Assembly: GCA_035604135.1 (NCBI GenBank)
Contig: DATNJB010000025.1
Span: forward strand, 1 to 64,000
Direction of reading: 5' to 3'
Length of the DNA: 64,000 nucleotides
Source: Poindextera sp035604135
GTDB lineage: Bacteria > Pseudomonadota > Alphaproteobacteria > Caulobacterales > Caulobacteraceae
Shown: positions 32,956 through 43,382 of the stretch, in pieces
How the letters are laid out: each line of letters opens with the position of its first letter
Position numbering within the stretch: position 1 is the stretch's first letter
The notes under the pieces: model-generated
What the model saw: the letters and a program-made list of their open reading frames with translations, nothing else
The model's database searches: none
Told to the model about the DNA's origin: nothing
Position numbers and translations under genes: made by a program

Positions 32956-35446
32956 ATGCCGGCTCGCATGTCCCTGGCGGCGGCGGCCGTTGCCGTCCTG
33001 CTGACGATTGCGCCCGCGGCGGCCGCCGGCGGGGCCGACGATGCTGCGCGCCAGCTTGCCGCCGCCATCGAACAGCGCGCCGACAAGACCAGTTTCGCCG
33101 ACCTGGAACGTTTCGGCGAGCAGGCGGCCCAGACCCCCGGCCGCGAGTCGCTCAGACGTCTCGAGCACGTCTCGACGATCATGCTCAACCAGTCGGAGTT
33201 CGACCGCTTCGAACACTGGAACGGCCTCCTGGCGGCCAGGGCGCGCACCCTTGGCGATCGCCGCTACCAGGTGATGGCCGAGATCAATGAGTTGATGGCG
33301 CGCTATTCGGGCGGCGACACCTCGGTGCGGCCGCAGCTGGAGCACATCGCCGACGCCGAGCCAGACGTGGTCGCCCGCGCGCATGCCACGAGTTACGTCG
33401 CGCAACTGCGGGTCGAGGATGGGGAGGTCGGCGCGGCCTTAAAGCAGCTGTTCGCGACCAAGGACCTCATCCCGTCCGATGACGTCGACGCATCCACGGC
33501 CGAATCCGAGGTCTGGGAGACCATCGGCATCGCGCTGATGCAGCTGGACGACCTCGAGGGTGCCGCGCGGGCGTTCGACAAAGCCGACTTCGAGCTGGCC
33601 AATCGCGCCTACCCGCGTCCGGACTTCGACGACGTCTACAACATGGCCCATCTGGCGGTGCAGCTCGGCGACGCGAGCCTGGCGCGCGACCTAGCGGCCA
33701 CCCACCACCGCCTCGCCCTGCGCTCGGACCTTCCGCACCTCGACGCCTGGGACAAGAACCTCTGCGGCATGGTCGCCGACAGTTTCGGCCCGCCGCGCGA
33801 GGTCATGGCCTGCCTGAACGGCCTCGATCAGAAGCTGACAGGCGCGGAGTTCCTGGCGCCGCAGCTGCTCACGGTGCGGGCGCTGGCCGCCGCGCGGATG
33901 GGCGACGTCAAGGATGCGCGCGCCGACCTCGAGCGCCTGCGCGCGGCCCAGGCATCCCACCAGTACGCGGATGCGGCCTTCGAGCGCATGCCCCGGGTGG
34001 CCGCGGAACTGCTCGCGGCCGAGGGGCAATATCGTCCGGCGTTCGCCATGATGAGCGACTACTCCCGCCTGCACTCACAGACCGACGCCCGGCGCTTCAC
34101 GGCCCGGCGTGCACCAGCTCACCGCCCAGCTGGAGCAGCAGCTGGAAGCGGTGCGCCGGCAGGCCGATCTCGAGCGCAGCGTGGTGCAGACCCAGCGCTG
34201 GATCGGGCTCCTGGCCGCGCTCTTCCTCGTCGGCGCCGGCGCCGTCGTGGTCTGGCAGCGCCGGGTCGCGCACCGCCTGCGCCAGGCCCAGGAGAGCGGA
34301 GCAGGCCAGCCGCTCGAAGACCGAATCCTCGCCAATATGAGCCACGAGATCCGCACGCCGTTGAACGGCGTCGTCGGCGTCGCCGACATGCTCGCGGCGG
34401 CCGACCTGCCGCCACGGGAGCATGGCATGGCCGAAGTCATCCGCGCGTCCGGCCAGTCGCTCGAGCGCCTGTTGTCGGACGTGCTCGACCTGGCGCGCGT
34501 CGAGGCCGGCCAACTGACCATCGAGACCGCGCCCTTCCAGGCCGCGGACCTCGTGCGGTCGGTGGCGGCGCTCTCGCGCCTGCGCGCCGACGAAAAAGGC
34601 CTTTCGCTGACCAGCCAGATCGACCCCGCGCTCGAGGGCTGGTTCCTCGGCGACGCGGTTCGGGTGCGTCAGATCCTGACCAATCTGGTCAGCAACGCCG
34701 TGAAGTTCACCGAGCGCGGCGGCGTCACCATCACCGCCGAGTCCCCCGCGCCTGGCCTTCTGCGCTTCGGTGTCGCCGACACCGGCGTCGGCTTCGACGC
34801 GAGCGAGAAGGAGCGCCTGTTCGGCCGCTTCCAGCAGGCCGACGGCTCGATCACCCGCCGCTTCGGCGGCAGCGGCCTAGGCCTGGCGATCTCGCGCCAG
34901 CTTGCGGCGCTCATGGACGGGCGCCTCGATTGCGACAGCACCCCAGGCGGCGGCTCACGCTTCTGGTTCGAAGCGCCGCTCGCCAGCACCGAGCCGCCGG
35001 CCGCCAAGCTGCGCGAACCGCAAGCCGCGGGCCACGAGGCGCGCGCGACCCGCGTCCTGGTCGCCGACGACCACGCCACCAACCAGACCGTGGTGCGGAT
35101 GATGCTCGAGCAGTTCGGCATCGAAGCCGTCGTGGTCGAGGACGGCGCCCAGGCCGTCGCGGCGATGCGGAACGAACGGTTCGACGCGGTGCTCATGGAC
35201 ATGCAGATGCCCGTGATGGGTGGCCTTGAAGCGACGCGCCTGATCCGCGCCCAGGAGGCCGCGTCGGGCGCTCCCCGAACGCCCGTCCTGATGCTCAGCG
35301 CCAACGCGCTCGCCGAGCACCGCGAGGCGGGACGCCGGGCCGGCGCGGACGGCCATGTTTCCAAGCCCGTCACGGTCGCTGGCCTGATGACCGCGCTCAA
35401 CGGCGTCCTGGCCTCGCGCTCGCCGGACGCTCAACAGGTGGCCTGA
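32956..35446 (+). pseudogene. TPR-sensor hybrid histidine kinase, broken by a frameshift near 34105
   Basis: The first part (32956 to about 34105) encodes a signal peptide (LAAAAVAVLLTIAPAAAAGG) and about 370 residues of TPR-like helices, then loses frame. One extra base in the GGCCCGG run shifts the reading to the +1 frame, which continues as GVHQLTAQLEQQLEAV, a membrane helix (WIGLLAALFLVGAGAVVVW), HisKA with SHEIRTPLNG, HATPase_c (NLVSNAVKF, DTGVGF, GSGLGL) and a receiver with MDMQMPVMGG. The intact protein would be about 829 residues. The ATG at 32956 has GGGGAGG 9 bases upstream. Either the gene is inactivated, or the base is a sequencing error. Confidence 0.8.
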
Positions 35447-35478
35447 CCCCGGTCACGTGGCCCTCGGGCGGCCTGCCT

Positions 35479-38400
35479 CTATTCGGCCGGCGCGAGCTCC
35501 GGCGCTCCGGGCGAGCCCTCGCCTTCCTCGCCTTCTTCCTTCCGGCGCAACCGGTCGAGGTAGAGGTAGATCACGGGCGTGGTGAACAGGGTGAGCGCCT
35601 GCGAGACCACCAGTCCGCCGACGATCGCGAAGCCCAATGGCTGGCGGAACTCCGAGCCCGTGCCGAACGCGAACGCCATCGGCAAGCCGCCCAGCATGGC
35701 GCAGGCGGTGGTCATCAGGATCGGCCGAAGCCGTTGGTGCGACGCCTGGGCCACGGCCTCGCGCGGCGCCATGTGCTCCTCGCGTTCGAGCCTCAACGCC
35801 ACGTCGACGATCATGATGCCGTTCTTCTTCACGATGCCGATCAAAAGGATAATGGCGATGATGCCGATCACGTTCAGGTTCTGACCGGCCGCCAGCAGGG
35901 CGAGGAGCGCGCCAAGCCCGGCCGACGGCAGCGTGGAGAGGATCGTCAGCGGGTGAATGTAGCTTTCGTAGAGGATGCCCAGGATGATGTAGACGGCGAG
36001 CAAGGCCGCGAGGATCAGGATCGGCTCGGACGCCAGCGACTGCTGGAACGCCTGGGCGGTGCCTTGGAACGAGCCTGTGAGCGTCGCCGGCGCCCCCAGC
36101 TTGACGCGGGCCCGCTCGACAGCCTGGGTCGCTTGCCCCAGCGCCGTCCCAGGCGCGAGGTTGAAAGAGATGGTCGTTGCTGGAAAAAGGCCCTGGTGGC
36201 TGATCGTCAGGCTGCTCGTCGCGTCCGGGTTGGCCTTCACGAGGTAGGAGAGCGGCACCTCCTTTCCGGTGAGCGGCGAGACCATGAAGATGCGGTTCAG
36301 GATGGCCGGCGTTCCTTGCAGCTTCGGCGGCCCCTCCAGAATGACGTGGTAGGAGTTGGTCTGCGTGAAATACTGGGCGACCTCGTTCTGGCCGATGAGG
36401 TCGTAGATCGCCGAGTCGATGCTGGCCGGCGCGATCCCGAAGCGCGCCGCGGCGTCACGGTCGATGGTCAACATGACCGCGGCGGCCTGGCTCTGCTGGT
36501 CGGAGCTCACGTCACGCAGTTCCGGCATTCCTTGCAGCGCGTTGGTGAGCCGGGGCGCCCAGGTGTTGAGCTCGTTCAGATCGGCATCGGACAGCGTGTA
36601 CTGATACTGCGCGCGCGCGGCGCGCCCGCCGATGTTGATGTCCTGCGCCGCTTGCAGGAAGGTCTGGACGCCGACCAGCTTGGCGAGCTTGGGCCGCAGA
36701 CGGGTGATCACCTGGTCCGCCGTGGCCTTGCGCCCGCTGTCCTTCGGCCTGAGCGTGATGAACAGGTTGCCCTGGTTGACGCCGCCGCCGCCGATGAAGA
36801 CCCCGAACCCTTCGATGGCGGGGTCTTGCTGGACCACCGCCGCCACGTCCTTCGACTTTTGCAGTGTCTTGTCGAACGACGAGTCCTGCGCGGTGACGAA
36901 CGCGCCTTGCACGAAGCCGGTATCCTGCTGCGGGAAAAAGCCGGTGGGAACGACGACGTAGAGGCCGATCGCGATCAGCACCGTGACGATAAAGACCGAG
37001 AGCGTCACGCGCGTGTGCCGTAGTACGACGTCCAACGCCCGGACGTAGTGGCTCTCGATCCAGTTGAAGCCGCGTTCCAGCGCGCGGATGAAGGCGTTCG
37101 CCGCCGGCTTCGGCCGCCTCAGGAAATGGCCGGCCAGCATCGGGGTGAGGCTGAGCGAGAGGCCGATCGACACCACCACCGCCGCGCTCAGCGTCAGCCC
37201 GAACTCACGCATCAGGAGCCCGACCACGCCGCCCATGAACATCAACGGTGTGAAGACGGCGATGAGCGAGATCGAGATGGTCAGGATGGTGAACGCGATC
37301 TCGCCCGCGCCGGCGAGCGCGGCGTCGAACGGCTTCATCCCTTGCTCGATGCGCCGCCAGATCACCTCTTCCATGACGATGGCGTCGTCGACGACGAAGC
37401 CGACGGCGATCGACATGGCCATCAGCGACAGGTTGTCGAGGCTGAAGCCCGCCGCCAGCATCACGCCCGTCGTGCCCAGCAGCGAGATCGGGATCACCAC
37501 CGCCGGAATGAGCGTCGCGCGCACGTCGCGCAGGAAGAGGAAGATGACGCCGGTCACCAAGAAGACGGTGAGCAGCAGCGTCAGCTCCACATCGCGCACC
37601 GACGCGCGGATGGTCTGGGTGCGGTCGGCGACGATGTGCATCTCGATGGACGGCGGGATGTCCGCCTTCAGCCCCGGCATCGCCGCGTTAATCCGGTTGA
37701 CGGTCTGGATGACGTTCGCGCCGGGCTGCTTGAAGATGATCAGCAGGACGGCCCGACCGCCCTTCAGCGTCGGGTCCTCGTTCGCAAGGCCTGGATAGAC
37801 CGACGCGCCGACCTGGTTGTTCTCGACGCTTTGCACCGCCTGGCCGATGTCGCGGATCCGGACCGACGCCCCGTTGTGGTAGCCGACGACAAGGTTGTTC
37901 CAGGACCCCACATCCATGATCTGGTCGTTGGCGTAGACCGTAGAGGCCTTCTGGTCGCCGTTGATCAGACCCTTGGGCTGGTTCACGGTTTGACTGGTGA
38001 TGATGCCGCGGATGGCGTCGATCGACAGGCCGAGGTCAGCGACCTTGTCGGGATCGATCTGGATGCGGATCGCCGGCTTCTGCGCCCCGCCGATGAAGGC
38101 TTGGCCAACGCCGTCGATGCGCGAGATCTGGCCGAGGATGACGTTGTCGGCATAGTCGTCGACCGTCGCCAGCGGCAGGGTGTCGGACTTGAGCGCGATG
38201 ATCATGATCGGCGCGTCCGCCGGGTTCACCTTGCGAATCTGCGGCTGGCTCGGAAGGTTCGTCGGCAGCTGACCGCCGGCGGCGCTGATGGCCGCCAGCA
38301 CGTCCTGGGCCGCAGCGTCCAGCTTCCGCGAGAGCTCGAACTGCAACGTGACGTTGGTCGAGCCGGTGGAGCTGACCGATGTGAGCTGCACCAGGCCGGG

Positions 38401-38622
38401 GATGCTGGAGAACTGCCGCTCGAGCGGGGTGGCCACGTTCGACGCCATCGTCTCCGGGCTCGCGCCGGGAAGGTTGGCGCTGACCTGGATGGTGGGAAAG
38501 TCGACGTTCGGCAGCGCCGCGACCGGCAGGTTGAAATAAGCGACGATGCCGAGCACCAGCACCGCCGCCGCGATCAGCGAGGTCGCGACCGGGCGGCGGA
38601 TAAACGGCGCCGAGGGGTTCAC
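35479..38622 (-). CDS. RND efflux transporter (AcrB/MdtB-MdtC-like)
   Basis: A 1047-residue inner-membrane proton-driven pump subunit with 12 helices and two large periplasmic loops. It opens FIRRPVATSLIAAAVLVLGIVAYFNLPVAALP and has proton-relay acidic residues in helix 4 (GFVVDDAIVMEE), which match the HAE1 D-D pair of drug exporters. The second half ends with GIIAIILLIGIVKKNGIMIVD and FTTPVIYLYLD. The GTG start overlaps the adaptor stop (GTGA). No outer-membrane channel gene is adjacent, so a TolC-like partner must come from elsewhere. Substrates are unknown. Confidence 0.94.
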   Translation of the reverse strand: MNPSAPFIRRPVATSLIAAAVLVLGIVAYFNLPVAALPNVDFPTIQVSANLPGASPETMASNVATPLERQFSSIPGLVQLTSVSSTGSTNVTLQFELSRKLDAAAQDVLAAISAAGGQLPTNLPSQPQIRKVNPADAPIMIIALKSDTLPLATVDDYADNVILGQISRIDGVGQAFIGGAQKPAIRIQIDPDKVADLGLSIDAIRGIITSQTVNQPKGLINGDQKASTVYANDQIMDVGSWNNLVVGYHNGASVRIRDIGQAVQSVENNQVGASVYPGLANEDPTLKGGRAVLLIIFKQPGANVIQTVNRINAAMPGLKADIPPSIEMHIVADRTQTIRASVRDVELTLLLTVFLVTGVIFLFLRDVRATLIPAVVIPISLLGTTGVMLAAGFSLDNLSLMAMSIAVGFVVDDAIVMEEVIWRRIEQGMKPFDAALAGAGEIAFTILTISISLIAVFTPLMFMGGVVGLLMREFGLTLSAAVVVSIGLSLSLTPMLAGHFLRRPKPAANAFIRALERGFNWIESHYVRALDVVLRHTRVTLSVFIVTVLIAIGLYVVVPTGFFPQQDTGFVQGAFVTAQDSSFDKTLQKSKDVAAVVQQDPAIEGFGVFIGGGGVNQGNLFITLRPKDSGRKATADQVITRLRPKLAKLVGVQTFLQAAQDINIGGRAARAQYQYTLSDADLNELNTWAPRLTNALQGMPELRDVSSDQQSQAAAVMLTIDRDAAARFGIAPASIDSAIYDLIGQNEVAQYFTQTNSYHVILEGPPKLQGTPAILNRIFMVSPLTGKEVPLSYLVKANPDATSSLTISHQGLFPATTISFNLAPGTALGQATQAVERARVKLGAPATLTGSFQGTAQAFQQSLASEPILILAALLAVYIILGILYESYIHPLTILSTLPSAGLGALLALLAAGQNLNVIGIIAIILLIGIVKKNGIMIVDVALRLEREEHMAPREAVAQASHQRLRPILMTTACAMLGGLPMAFAFGTGSEFRQPLGFAIVGGLVVSQALTLFTTPVIYLYLDRLRRKEEGEEGEGSPGAPELAPAE

Positions 38623-39764
38623 GGGCCGCCTCTGCCGCCTGACGGCGGCCGAAACATGACTGGAGAGCCCTGGCGCAGCGTCATCTGGCCGTCGGTGACC
38701 ACGAGGTCCCCGGCGTTGATCCCGCTCTGGATGACCGCGATGTTCTCCTGGGTGGTCTGGACCGTCACCGGCCGCATCACAGCCTTGTTGCCTGGGCCGA
38801 CCAGATAGACGTACGCCCCGTTCGGGCCCTGGTTCACCGCCGCCGCCGGGACGGTGACAACGGCGGTAAGCGTCTGCAGGGTCAAGCGGACGTTCACGAA
38901 CTGGCCGGGCCAGAGCGTGCGCGCGTCGTTCGGGAACCGCGCCTTCAGCTCCACGGTCGCCGTCGACGGGTCGACGTGGTTGTCGACGATCGACACGACG
39001 CCCTCGCCGAGCGTATCGCCGGTTTCCTGGCTCAACGCCTCCGCGGTCAGCGGCGTCCGGAAGCCATCGGACACCTGGGCGAGGTGCTGAAAGTCGCCTT
39101 GCGGGACCGTGAAGGTCACGGCGATCGGGGTGATCTGGTTGACGCTGACGATGCCGGTGGTGAGCGAGGTGTTGACGACGTTGCCAGGGTCGATCATCCG
39201 CACGCCGACGCGCCCGTCGATCGGCGACACGATCCGGCAATAGCGCAGGTTGAGCTCGGCGGCCGCGACCTGGCCGCGGTCCAGCTCGACCGTGCCTTCA
39301 TCCTGTTTCACCAGCGCCGCCTGGTCGTCGACCTGCTGCTTGGCGATCGAGTCTTGTGAGGCGAGCGCCTGGAACCGGCTGAGGTTGACCTGCGCCCCGG
39401 CGAGAACGGCCTCGTCCCGCCGTAGCGCGCCCTGGGCCACCGTCAGCGCTGCGCGGTACGGCCCAGGGTCGATCTGCGCCAACACCGCTCCGGCGCGAAC
39501 ATCAGTCCCCTCCGGCGCCACCCAGGTCAGCATGCCGTTCACCTGGGTGTTGATCAGGTCGCTCTTCCACGCCTGGGCCGAGCCCAGCCCGCCGATCGAG
39601 ACCGGCACGTCCTGGCGGACGGCCCGCACCACGGTCACCGGAACGCCGGGCGGCCGCGCCACCTTCGCCGGCTGGTGCGTGATGATCCAGATCGCGCCGA
39701 CGAGCACGACAAGGACAGCGCCCAGTACGGCGAACCCCCATCGGAAGCGTCGTCGCGCCGCCAT
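38619..39764 (-). CDS. RND efflux periplasmic adaptor (membrane fusion protein)
   Basis: A 381-residue HlyD/MdtA-like adaptor that links the inner-membrane pump to an outer-membrane channel. The N-terminal anchor helix is GFAVLGAVLVVLVGAIWIIT. The lipoyl halves contain VNGMLTWVAPEGTDVRAG and CRIVSPIDGRVGVRMIDPGN, around a helical hairpin, followed by a beta-barrel (ITPIAVTFTVPQ). The ATG at 39762-39764 is used; a TTG lies one codon earlier. It is the first gene of a two-gene operon with the pump. Confidence 0.93.
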   Translation of the reverse strand: MAARRRFRWGFAVLGAVLVVLVGAIWIITHQPAKVARPPGVPVTVVRAVRQDVPVSIGGLGSAQAWKSDLINTQVNGMLTWVAPEGTDVRAGAVLAQIDPGPYRAALTVAQGALRRDEAVLAGAQVNLSRFQALASQDSIAKQQVDDQAALVKQDEGTVELDRGQVAAAELNLRYCRIVSPIDGRVGVRMIDPGNVVNTSLTTGIVSVNQITPIAVTFTVPQGDFQHLAQVSDGFRTPLTAEALSQETGDTLGEGVVSIVDNHVDPSTATVELKARFPNDARTLWPGQFVNVRLTLQTLTAVVTVPAAAVNQGPNGAYVYLVGPGNKAVMRPVTVQTTQENIAVIQSGINAGDLVVTDGQMTLRQGSPVMFRPPSGGRGGP

Positions 39765-39928
39765 CAACCGTCCCTATTCCCTTAGGTGCGCGGCGGCCGC
39801 CCGGCGGGGCCTTGCGCAAAATGATGAGTTCAATCTGCCGATAGCAAGTTCGTAGCTAGACGCCAATTTATGCAGCCGTGTTGCAAAACGCGGCCGTTCT
39901 TGGGCTAGCAACCGGCCGGCGCCAAGCC

Positions 39929-40738
39929 TTAGTGGGCGTCGTTCTCCCGCACGAAGCCGGCGACGGTGTCGATGTAGAGCCTGGGCGTGAAGCCGGCGGT
40001 GGTCACCGTGTTGTGCCCGTGCCCGGGCAGGATCACCGCGCGGAAGTCCTTCAATTCCCGTTGCATTCGCTGGGTTTTCGAGATCGGCGCGTCGAACTCG
40101 CCGTTCACCGCCAGCACCGGAAACGCGATGGTGGCGAGGTCCAGCGGAGGACGGGTCGACGGCGTCGCCGTCCGCCCGTCCTGCACCGCCTTCAGCGCCT
40201 CGTTGTCGCGATCGGCGCGCGCGGCGAGCGCGGCGCGACCGCGGTCCTGGTCGGGGTCGACCCCCTTGGGGTCGCGCTCCGCGGCCTGCGCCGCCAGCGC
40301 CTCGTCGGTCTCGCGCACGCCGGACCCGCCGAAGCCGGCGGTGATGAAGCGCTCGGGCGCGCGCGCCATCAGCTGCGCGACCAGGCCGCCGCCCATCGAG
40401 TAGCCGTGGAAATGTGCACGATCGATCCCAAGCGCGTCGAGGACCTCGATCACGTCGCTGGCCATGCGGTCGCCGGGATACTTGGCCGGGTCGTGCGGCT
40501 TGTCGCTGCGTCCGTGACCGCGCGCGTCGATGCCGATCACCCGATGGGTGCGCGCCAGCTCCTTGGCCATGCCGTCGGTGAACCAGCTCGCGTCGCAGCA
40601 GCTGGTGTAGCCGTGCAGCAGCACCACCGGCACGCCCGCGCCCGCCTCCTGGTAGTGGATGCGAACGCCGTCCGAGACGACGACATCCCCATGCAGGATC
40701 TCGGCCGGCGCTTCGATCTCAACTTCGGTGACCGACAT
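39929..40738 (-). CDS. Alpha/beta hydrolase
   Basis: A 269-residue alpha/beta-fold hydrolase. The oxyanion strand is VVLLHGYTS, the nucleophile elbow GYSMGG, the acid is in NGEFDAPI and the catalytic His in LPGHGHNTV. The DARGHGRSDKP segment is typical of esterase, lactonase or epoxide-hydrolase-like members. No signal peptide is present. The substrate cannot be inferred, and flanking genes are unrelated. Confidence 0.88.
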   Translation of the reverse strand: MSVTEVEIEAPAEILHGDVVVSDGVRIHYQEAGAGVPVVLLHGYTSCCDASWFTDGMAKELARTHRVIGIDARGHGRSDKPHDPAKYPGDRMASDVIEVLDALGIDRAHFHGYSMGGGLVAQLMARAPERFITAGFGGSGVRETDEALAAQAAERDPKGVDPDQDRGRAALAARADRDNEALKAVQDGRTATPSTRPPLDLATIAFPVLAVNGEFDAPISKTQRMQRELKDFRAVILPGHGHNTVTTAGFTPRLYIDTVAGFVRENDAH

Positions 40739-40775
40739 CGGCGCTCTCTCCCTTAACTACCCTCGTTGGGCGAGA

Positions 40776-41597
40776 TTATAGGCCCGCGGCCGCGGCCTTG
40801 TCAGGCCGGCTGAGCTCGGAAAGCGCCCACGCGGCGCCGCGCAGGAGCCTTGGGTCCGTCTCGCGCGTCAGCATCTCGCGCAGCACGGGGATGGCGCTCG
40901 TCTCGTGCGCCAGCGCAAGCGCCGTGGCGGCATGGAAACGGACGCGGGCGCTCGGGTCGGAACGCGCCGCCTCGACGACGCGCTCGCGGATGTCGACCTC
41001 GAGCGGGCCCGGCTTCTCGCCGCAAGCGTGGCAGGAGAGCGCATGCATCGCCATCCAGCGAACGCGGGGCACGGGGTCGTCCATGAGCGGGACGAGCGCG
41101 TAGCGGGTCGAAGCGTCCCCGAACAGATCGAGCGCGTGCGCGCATTCGAAACGGTCCCGCGCCGTCGAGGTCAGCCCACGCATCAGCGCCTGCTGGAACG
41201 CGCGGTAGCGGACGGGATCGTTGCGCATGACCTCGCGCGCGGCTTCGATGCGCCCCTTTCCGACGTTCAGCGCCCTGTTCAGCGGCTTGGGGTTGTCGAG
41301 CTCGGCGAGCGCGAACCACTGCTCGGCCAGCGCAGCGGCGTCCTGGGTCGTTGGCGCGGTGCGTTTGGCGCGTCGCGCGGCGACGTCCGCCGCCAGCTTC
41401 GGCCAACTCGGAAAGCCGTAGTCGCGGGCGACGGCCGTCTGGGCGCGCGACAGCGCGAGGGTGGCCGCGTCCATGTCGCCGAGGACCGCCGTCAGCCTGG
41501 CGATGGCGGCGGGCTCGCCGGCGCGGCAGGCGCGCTGTAGCGCGCGCGCCTCGCGGCGCCGGCGATCGAGACTCGGACGTCTGGGCAGTTGCGCCAT
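40776..41597 (-). CDS. HEAT repeat protein
   Basis: A 273-residue alpha-helical protein. The N-terminal half has an ankyrin-like or helical region with ALSRAQTAVARDYGFPSWPKLAADV, a short motif common in proteobacterial repeat proteins. The C-terminal half has HEAT repeats: YALVPLMDDPVPRVRWMAMHALS, AARSDPSARVRFHAATALAL and LREMLTRETDPRLLRGAAWALSEL. A protein-binding scaffold role is likely; no partner is evident. About 200 bp to the next start carry no gene that I can see. Confidence 0.75.
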   Translation of the reverse strand: MAQLPRRPSLDRRRREARALQRACRAGEPAAIARLTAVLGDMDAATLALSRAQTAVARDYGFPSWPKLAADVAARRAKRTAPTTQDAAALAEQWFALAELDNPKPLNRALNVGKGRIEAAREVMRNDPVRYRAFQQALMRGLTSTARDRFECAHALDLFGDASTRYALVPLMDDPVPRVRWMAMHALSCHACGEKPGPLEVDIRERVVEAARSDPSARVRFHAATALALAHETSAIPVLREMLTRETDPRLLRGAAWALSELSRPDKAAAAGL

Positions 41598-41800
41598 GGG
41601 CGCGCCTCCTTTCGAGACGCCCGTGTGTCCGCGGAACGGGCAGAAAGAAGGTGGATCGGTTGTAGGCGTCTTCGAAACTTCGGTGGGCCTTGGGCCCTTC
41701 CCGCGGACCGGACGCGTCCTTGGCGCGCAACAAGGATTTTAGGCGTTCGGCGCCCCTGCGGCAACTTGCATCGCGGGAAAGCCCAAGGCAGTGACGTGGC

Positions 41801-43303
41801 ATGGCAGACGATCCCGCCCGCATTCCCGTCATCATCGGCGTCGGCCAGGTCAATGACCGCCCGACCGATCCCGCGGCCGGCCTCGATCCGCTCGGCCTGA
41901 TGCAGGCTGCGCTGAAGGAAGCCGATCGCGACGCCGGCGACGGCTGGATCGCGCGGCTCGACTCGCTGGCGCTCGTCGACCAGATCTCGTTCCGCGAGCT
42001 CGGCGACCTCTCGGCCCCGCTGGCCGAAGCGCTCGGGGTCACGCCCAGGCTTTGCTACGAGACGCCCTACGCCAGCGGCGACAGCCCGATCCGGCTGCTG
42101 AACGAGGCGGCGCAGCGCATCGCTTCGGGCGAGGTCGCGGTGGCCGCGGTCGTGGGCGGCGAGGCCCTGCGCACGGCCGCCCAGCGCGCGGCCCAGGCCG
42201 CCGGCGGCAGCGCCTCGGACCACAACATCATGCGCCAGGGCGCGAACCGCGCGCCGCCGTCGCTTCGCCAGCGCTACAGCCTGCTCGTCCCGGTCGACGT
42301 CTATCCGCTCTATGAGAACGCCGGCCGCGCGGCATACGGCCAGACGCTGGCCGAGGCGCAGGCCGAGAGCGGCAAGATCTGGTCGCTGTTTTCCGAAGTG
42401 GCGGCCAAGAACCCCGGCGCCTGGATCCGCAAGCCGGTTTCGCCGGAGGAGATCGTCACCCCGTCGGCCGCCAATCGCCCGATCGCGTTTCCCTACAACA
42501 AGCTGATGGTGGCCAACAGCTCGGTGAACCAGGGCGCCGGCTTCATCCTGACCAGCTTCGCAGAGGCGCTCGCGGCCGGCGTCGACGAGCGCCGCCTCGT
42601 CTATGTCGGCGCGGGCGCCGCGGCGCACGAGCCGAACGACGTCCTGGCGCGCGACCGCTACGACCACTCGCCCAGCATGGCTGTCTCGATCGAGCGTGCG
42701 CTCAGCCTGAACGGGCTGACGAGCGCGGACATTGACATGGTCGAGCTCTACAGCTGCTTCCCCTGCGTGCCGAAGATGGCGCGGCGCATCCTGGACTGGC
42801 CGTTGGAGCGGCCGGCGACCGTGTTCGGCGGCCTGACCTTCGGCGGCGGGCCGATCGGCAACTACATGAGCCACGCCGTGGTGAGCATGGTCGCCGCGTT
42901 GCGCGAGCGTGGCCGGGTCGGTCTGCTGTTCGCCAACGGCGGCATCGCCACCACAAACCACACGATCGCCCTCGGCCGCGCGCCGTTCGCGCCTGAAACC
43001 GTGCTGCAGCCCTTCGACGTCCAGGCCGAGGCTGACGCACGCCGTGGGCCGGCGCCGCCGCTCGATGAGGACTACGTCGGGGCGGGGCTCGTCGAGACCT
43101 ACACGGTGTTCTACGAGCGGGACGGGCGGCCGCGCTTCGGAACCATCGTCGGGCGCGGCCCGGACGGTCAGCGCTTCCTCGCCAAGGTTCCTGCAGCCGA
43201 CGAAGCCGGCATCGCCTTCCTAACCGATGGCCAGGTCGAGGCGGTGGGCTCGAGGGGCCAAGCGGTCGCCGGCGACGACGGCGACCGACTCTGGCGGCGC
43301 TGA
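41801..43303 (+). CDS. Thiolase-like acetyl-CoA acetyltransferase family protein
   Basis: A 500-residue thiolase-fold protein of the acetyl-CoA acetyltransferase/SCP-x-like group. It starts with IPVIIGVGQVNDRP. The usual nucleophile motif CxSG appears instead as PYASGDSP, and the C-terminal GHPxG motif as GGGPIGNYMSHA; only AAVVGGEAL, ANSSVNQGAGFIL and MVELYSCFPCVP follow family patterns. It may therefore lack classical thiolysis activity. A C-terminal extension of about 100 residues has an OB-like character (TVFYERDGRPRFGTIVGRG). It precedes the DUF1993 gene on the same strand. Confidence 0.85.
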   Translation: MADDPARIPVIIGVGQVNDRPTDPAAGLDPLGLMQAALKEADRDAGDGWIARLDSLALVDQISFRELGDLSAPLAEALGVTPRLCYETPYASGDSPIRLLNEAAQRIASGEVAVAAVVGGEALRTAAQRAAQAAGGSASDHNIMRQGANRAPPSLRQRYSLLVPVDVYPLYENAGRAAYGQTLAEAQAESGKIWSLFSEVAAKNPGAWIRKPVSPEEIVTPSAANRPIAFPYNKLMVANSSVNQGAGFILTSFAEALAAGVDERRLVYVGAGAAAHEPNDVLARDRYDHSPSMAVSIERALSLNGLTSADIDMVELYSCFPCVPKMARRILDWPLERPATVFGGLTFGGGPIGNYMSHAVVSMVAALRERGRVGLLFANGGIATTNHTIALGRAPFAPETVLQPFDVQAEADARRGPAPPLDEDYVGAGLVETYTVFYERDGRPRFGTIVGRGPDGQRFLAKVPAADEAGIAFLTDGQVEAVGSRGQAVAGDDGDRLWRR

Positions 43304-43382
43304 CCGCGGCGGTCTCGACGCGGCTGTGGCCAAGCTGTTAAATCGGGCTTTCCCCGAACATCACCGGTTTCAGGATTTCAGC

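Noticed and set aside
34095..34115. Programmed ribosomal frameshift in the TPR-kinase gene
   Set aside because: There is no slippery heptamer, and the shift needed is +1 at GGCCCGG with no stop codon or Shine-Dalgarno stimulator. A simple indel is the better explanation.
41598..41800. A small gene or regulatory RNA in the 200-bp gap before the thiolase-like gene
   Set aside because: I found only a short GGGCC-TTG-GGCCC palindrome and no convincing frame, promoter pair or conserved RNA motif.
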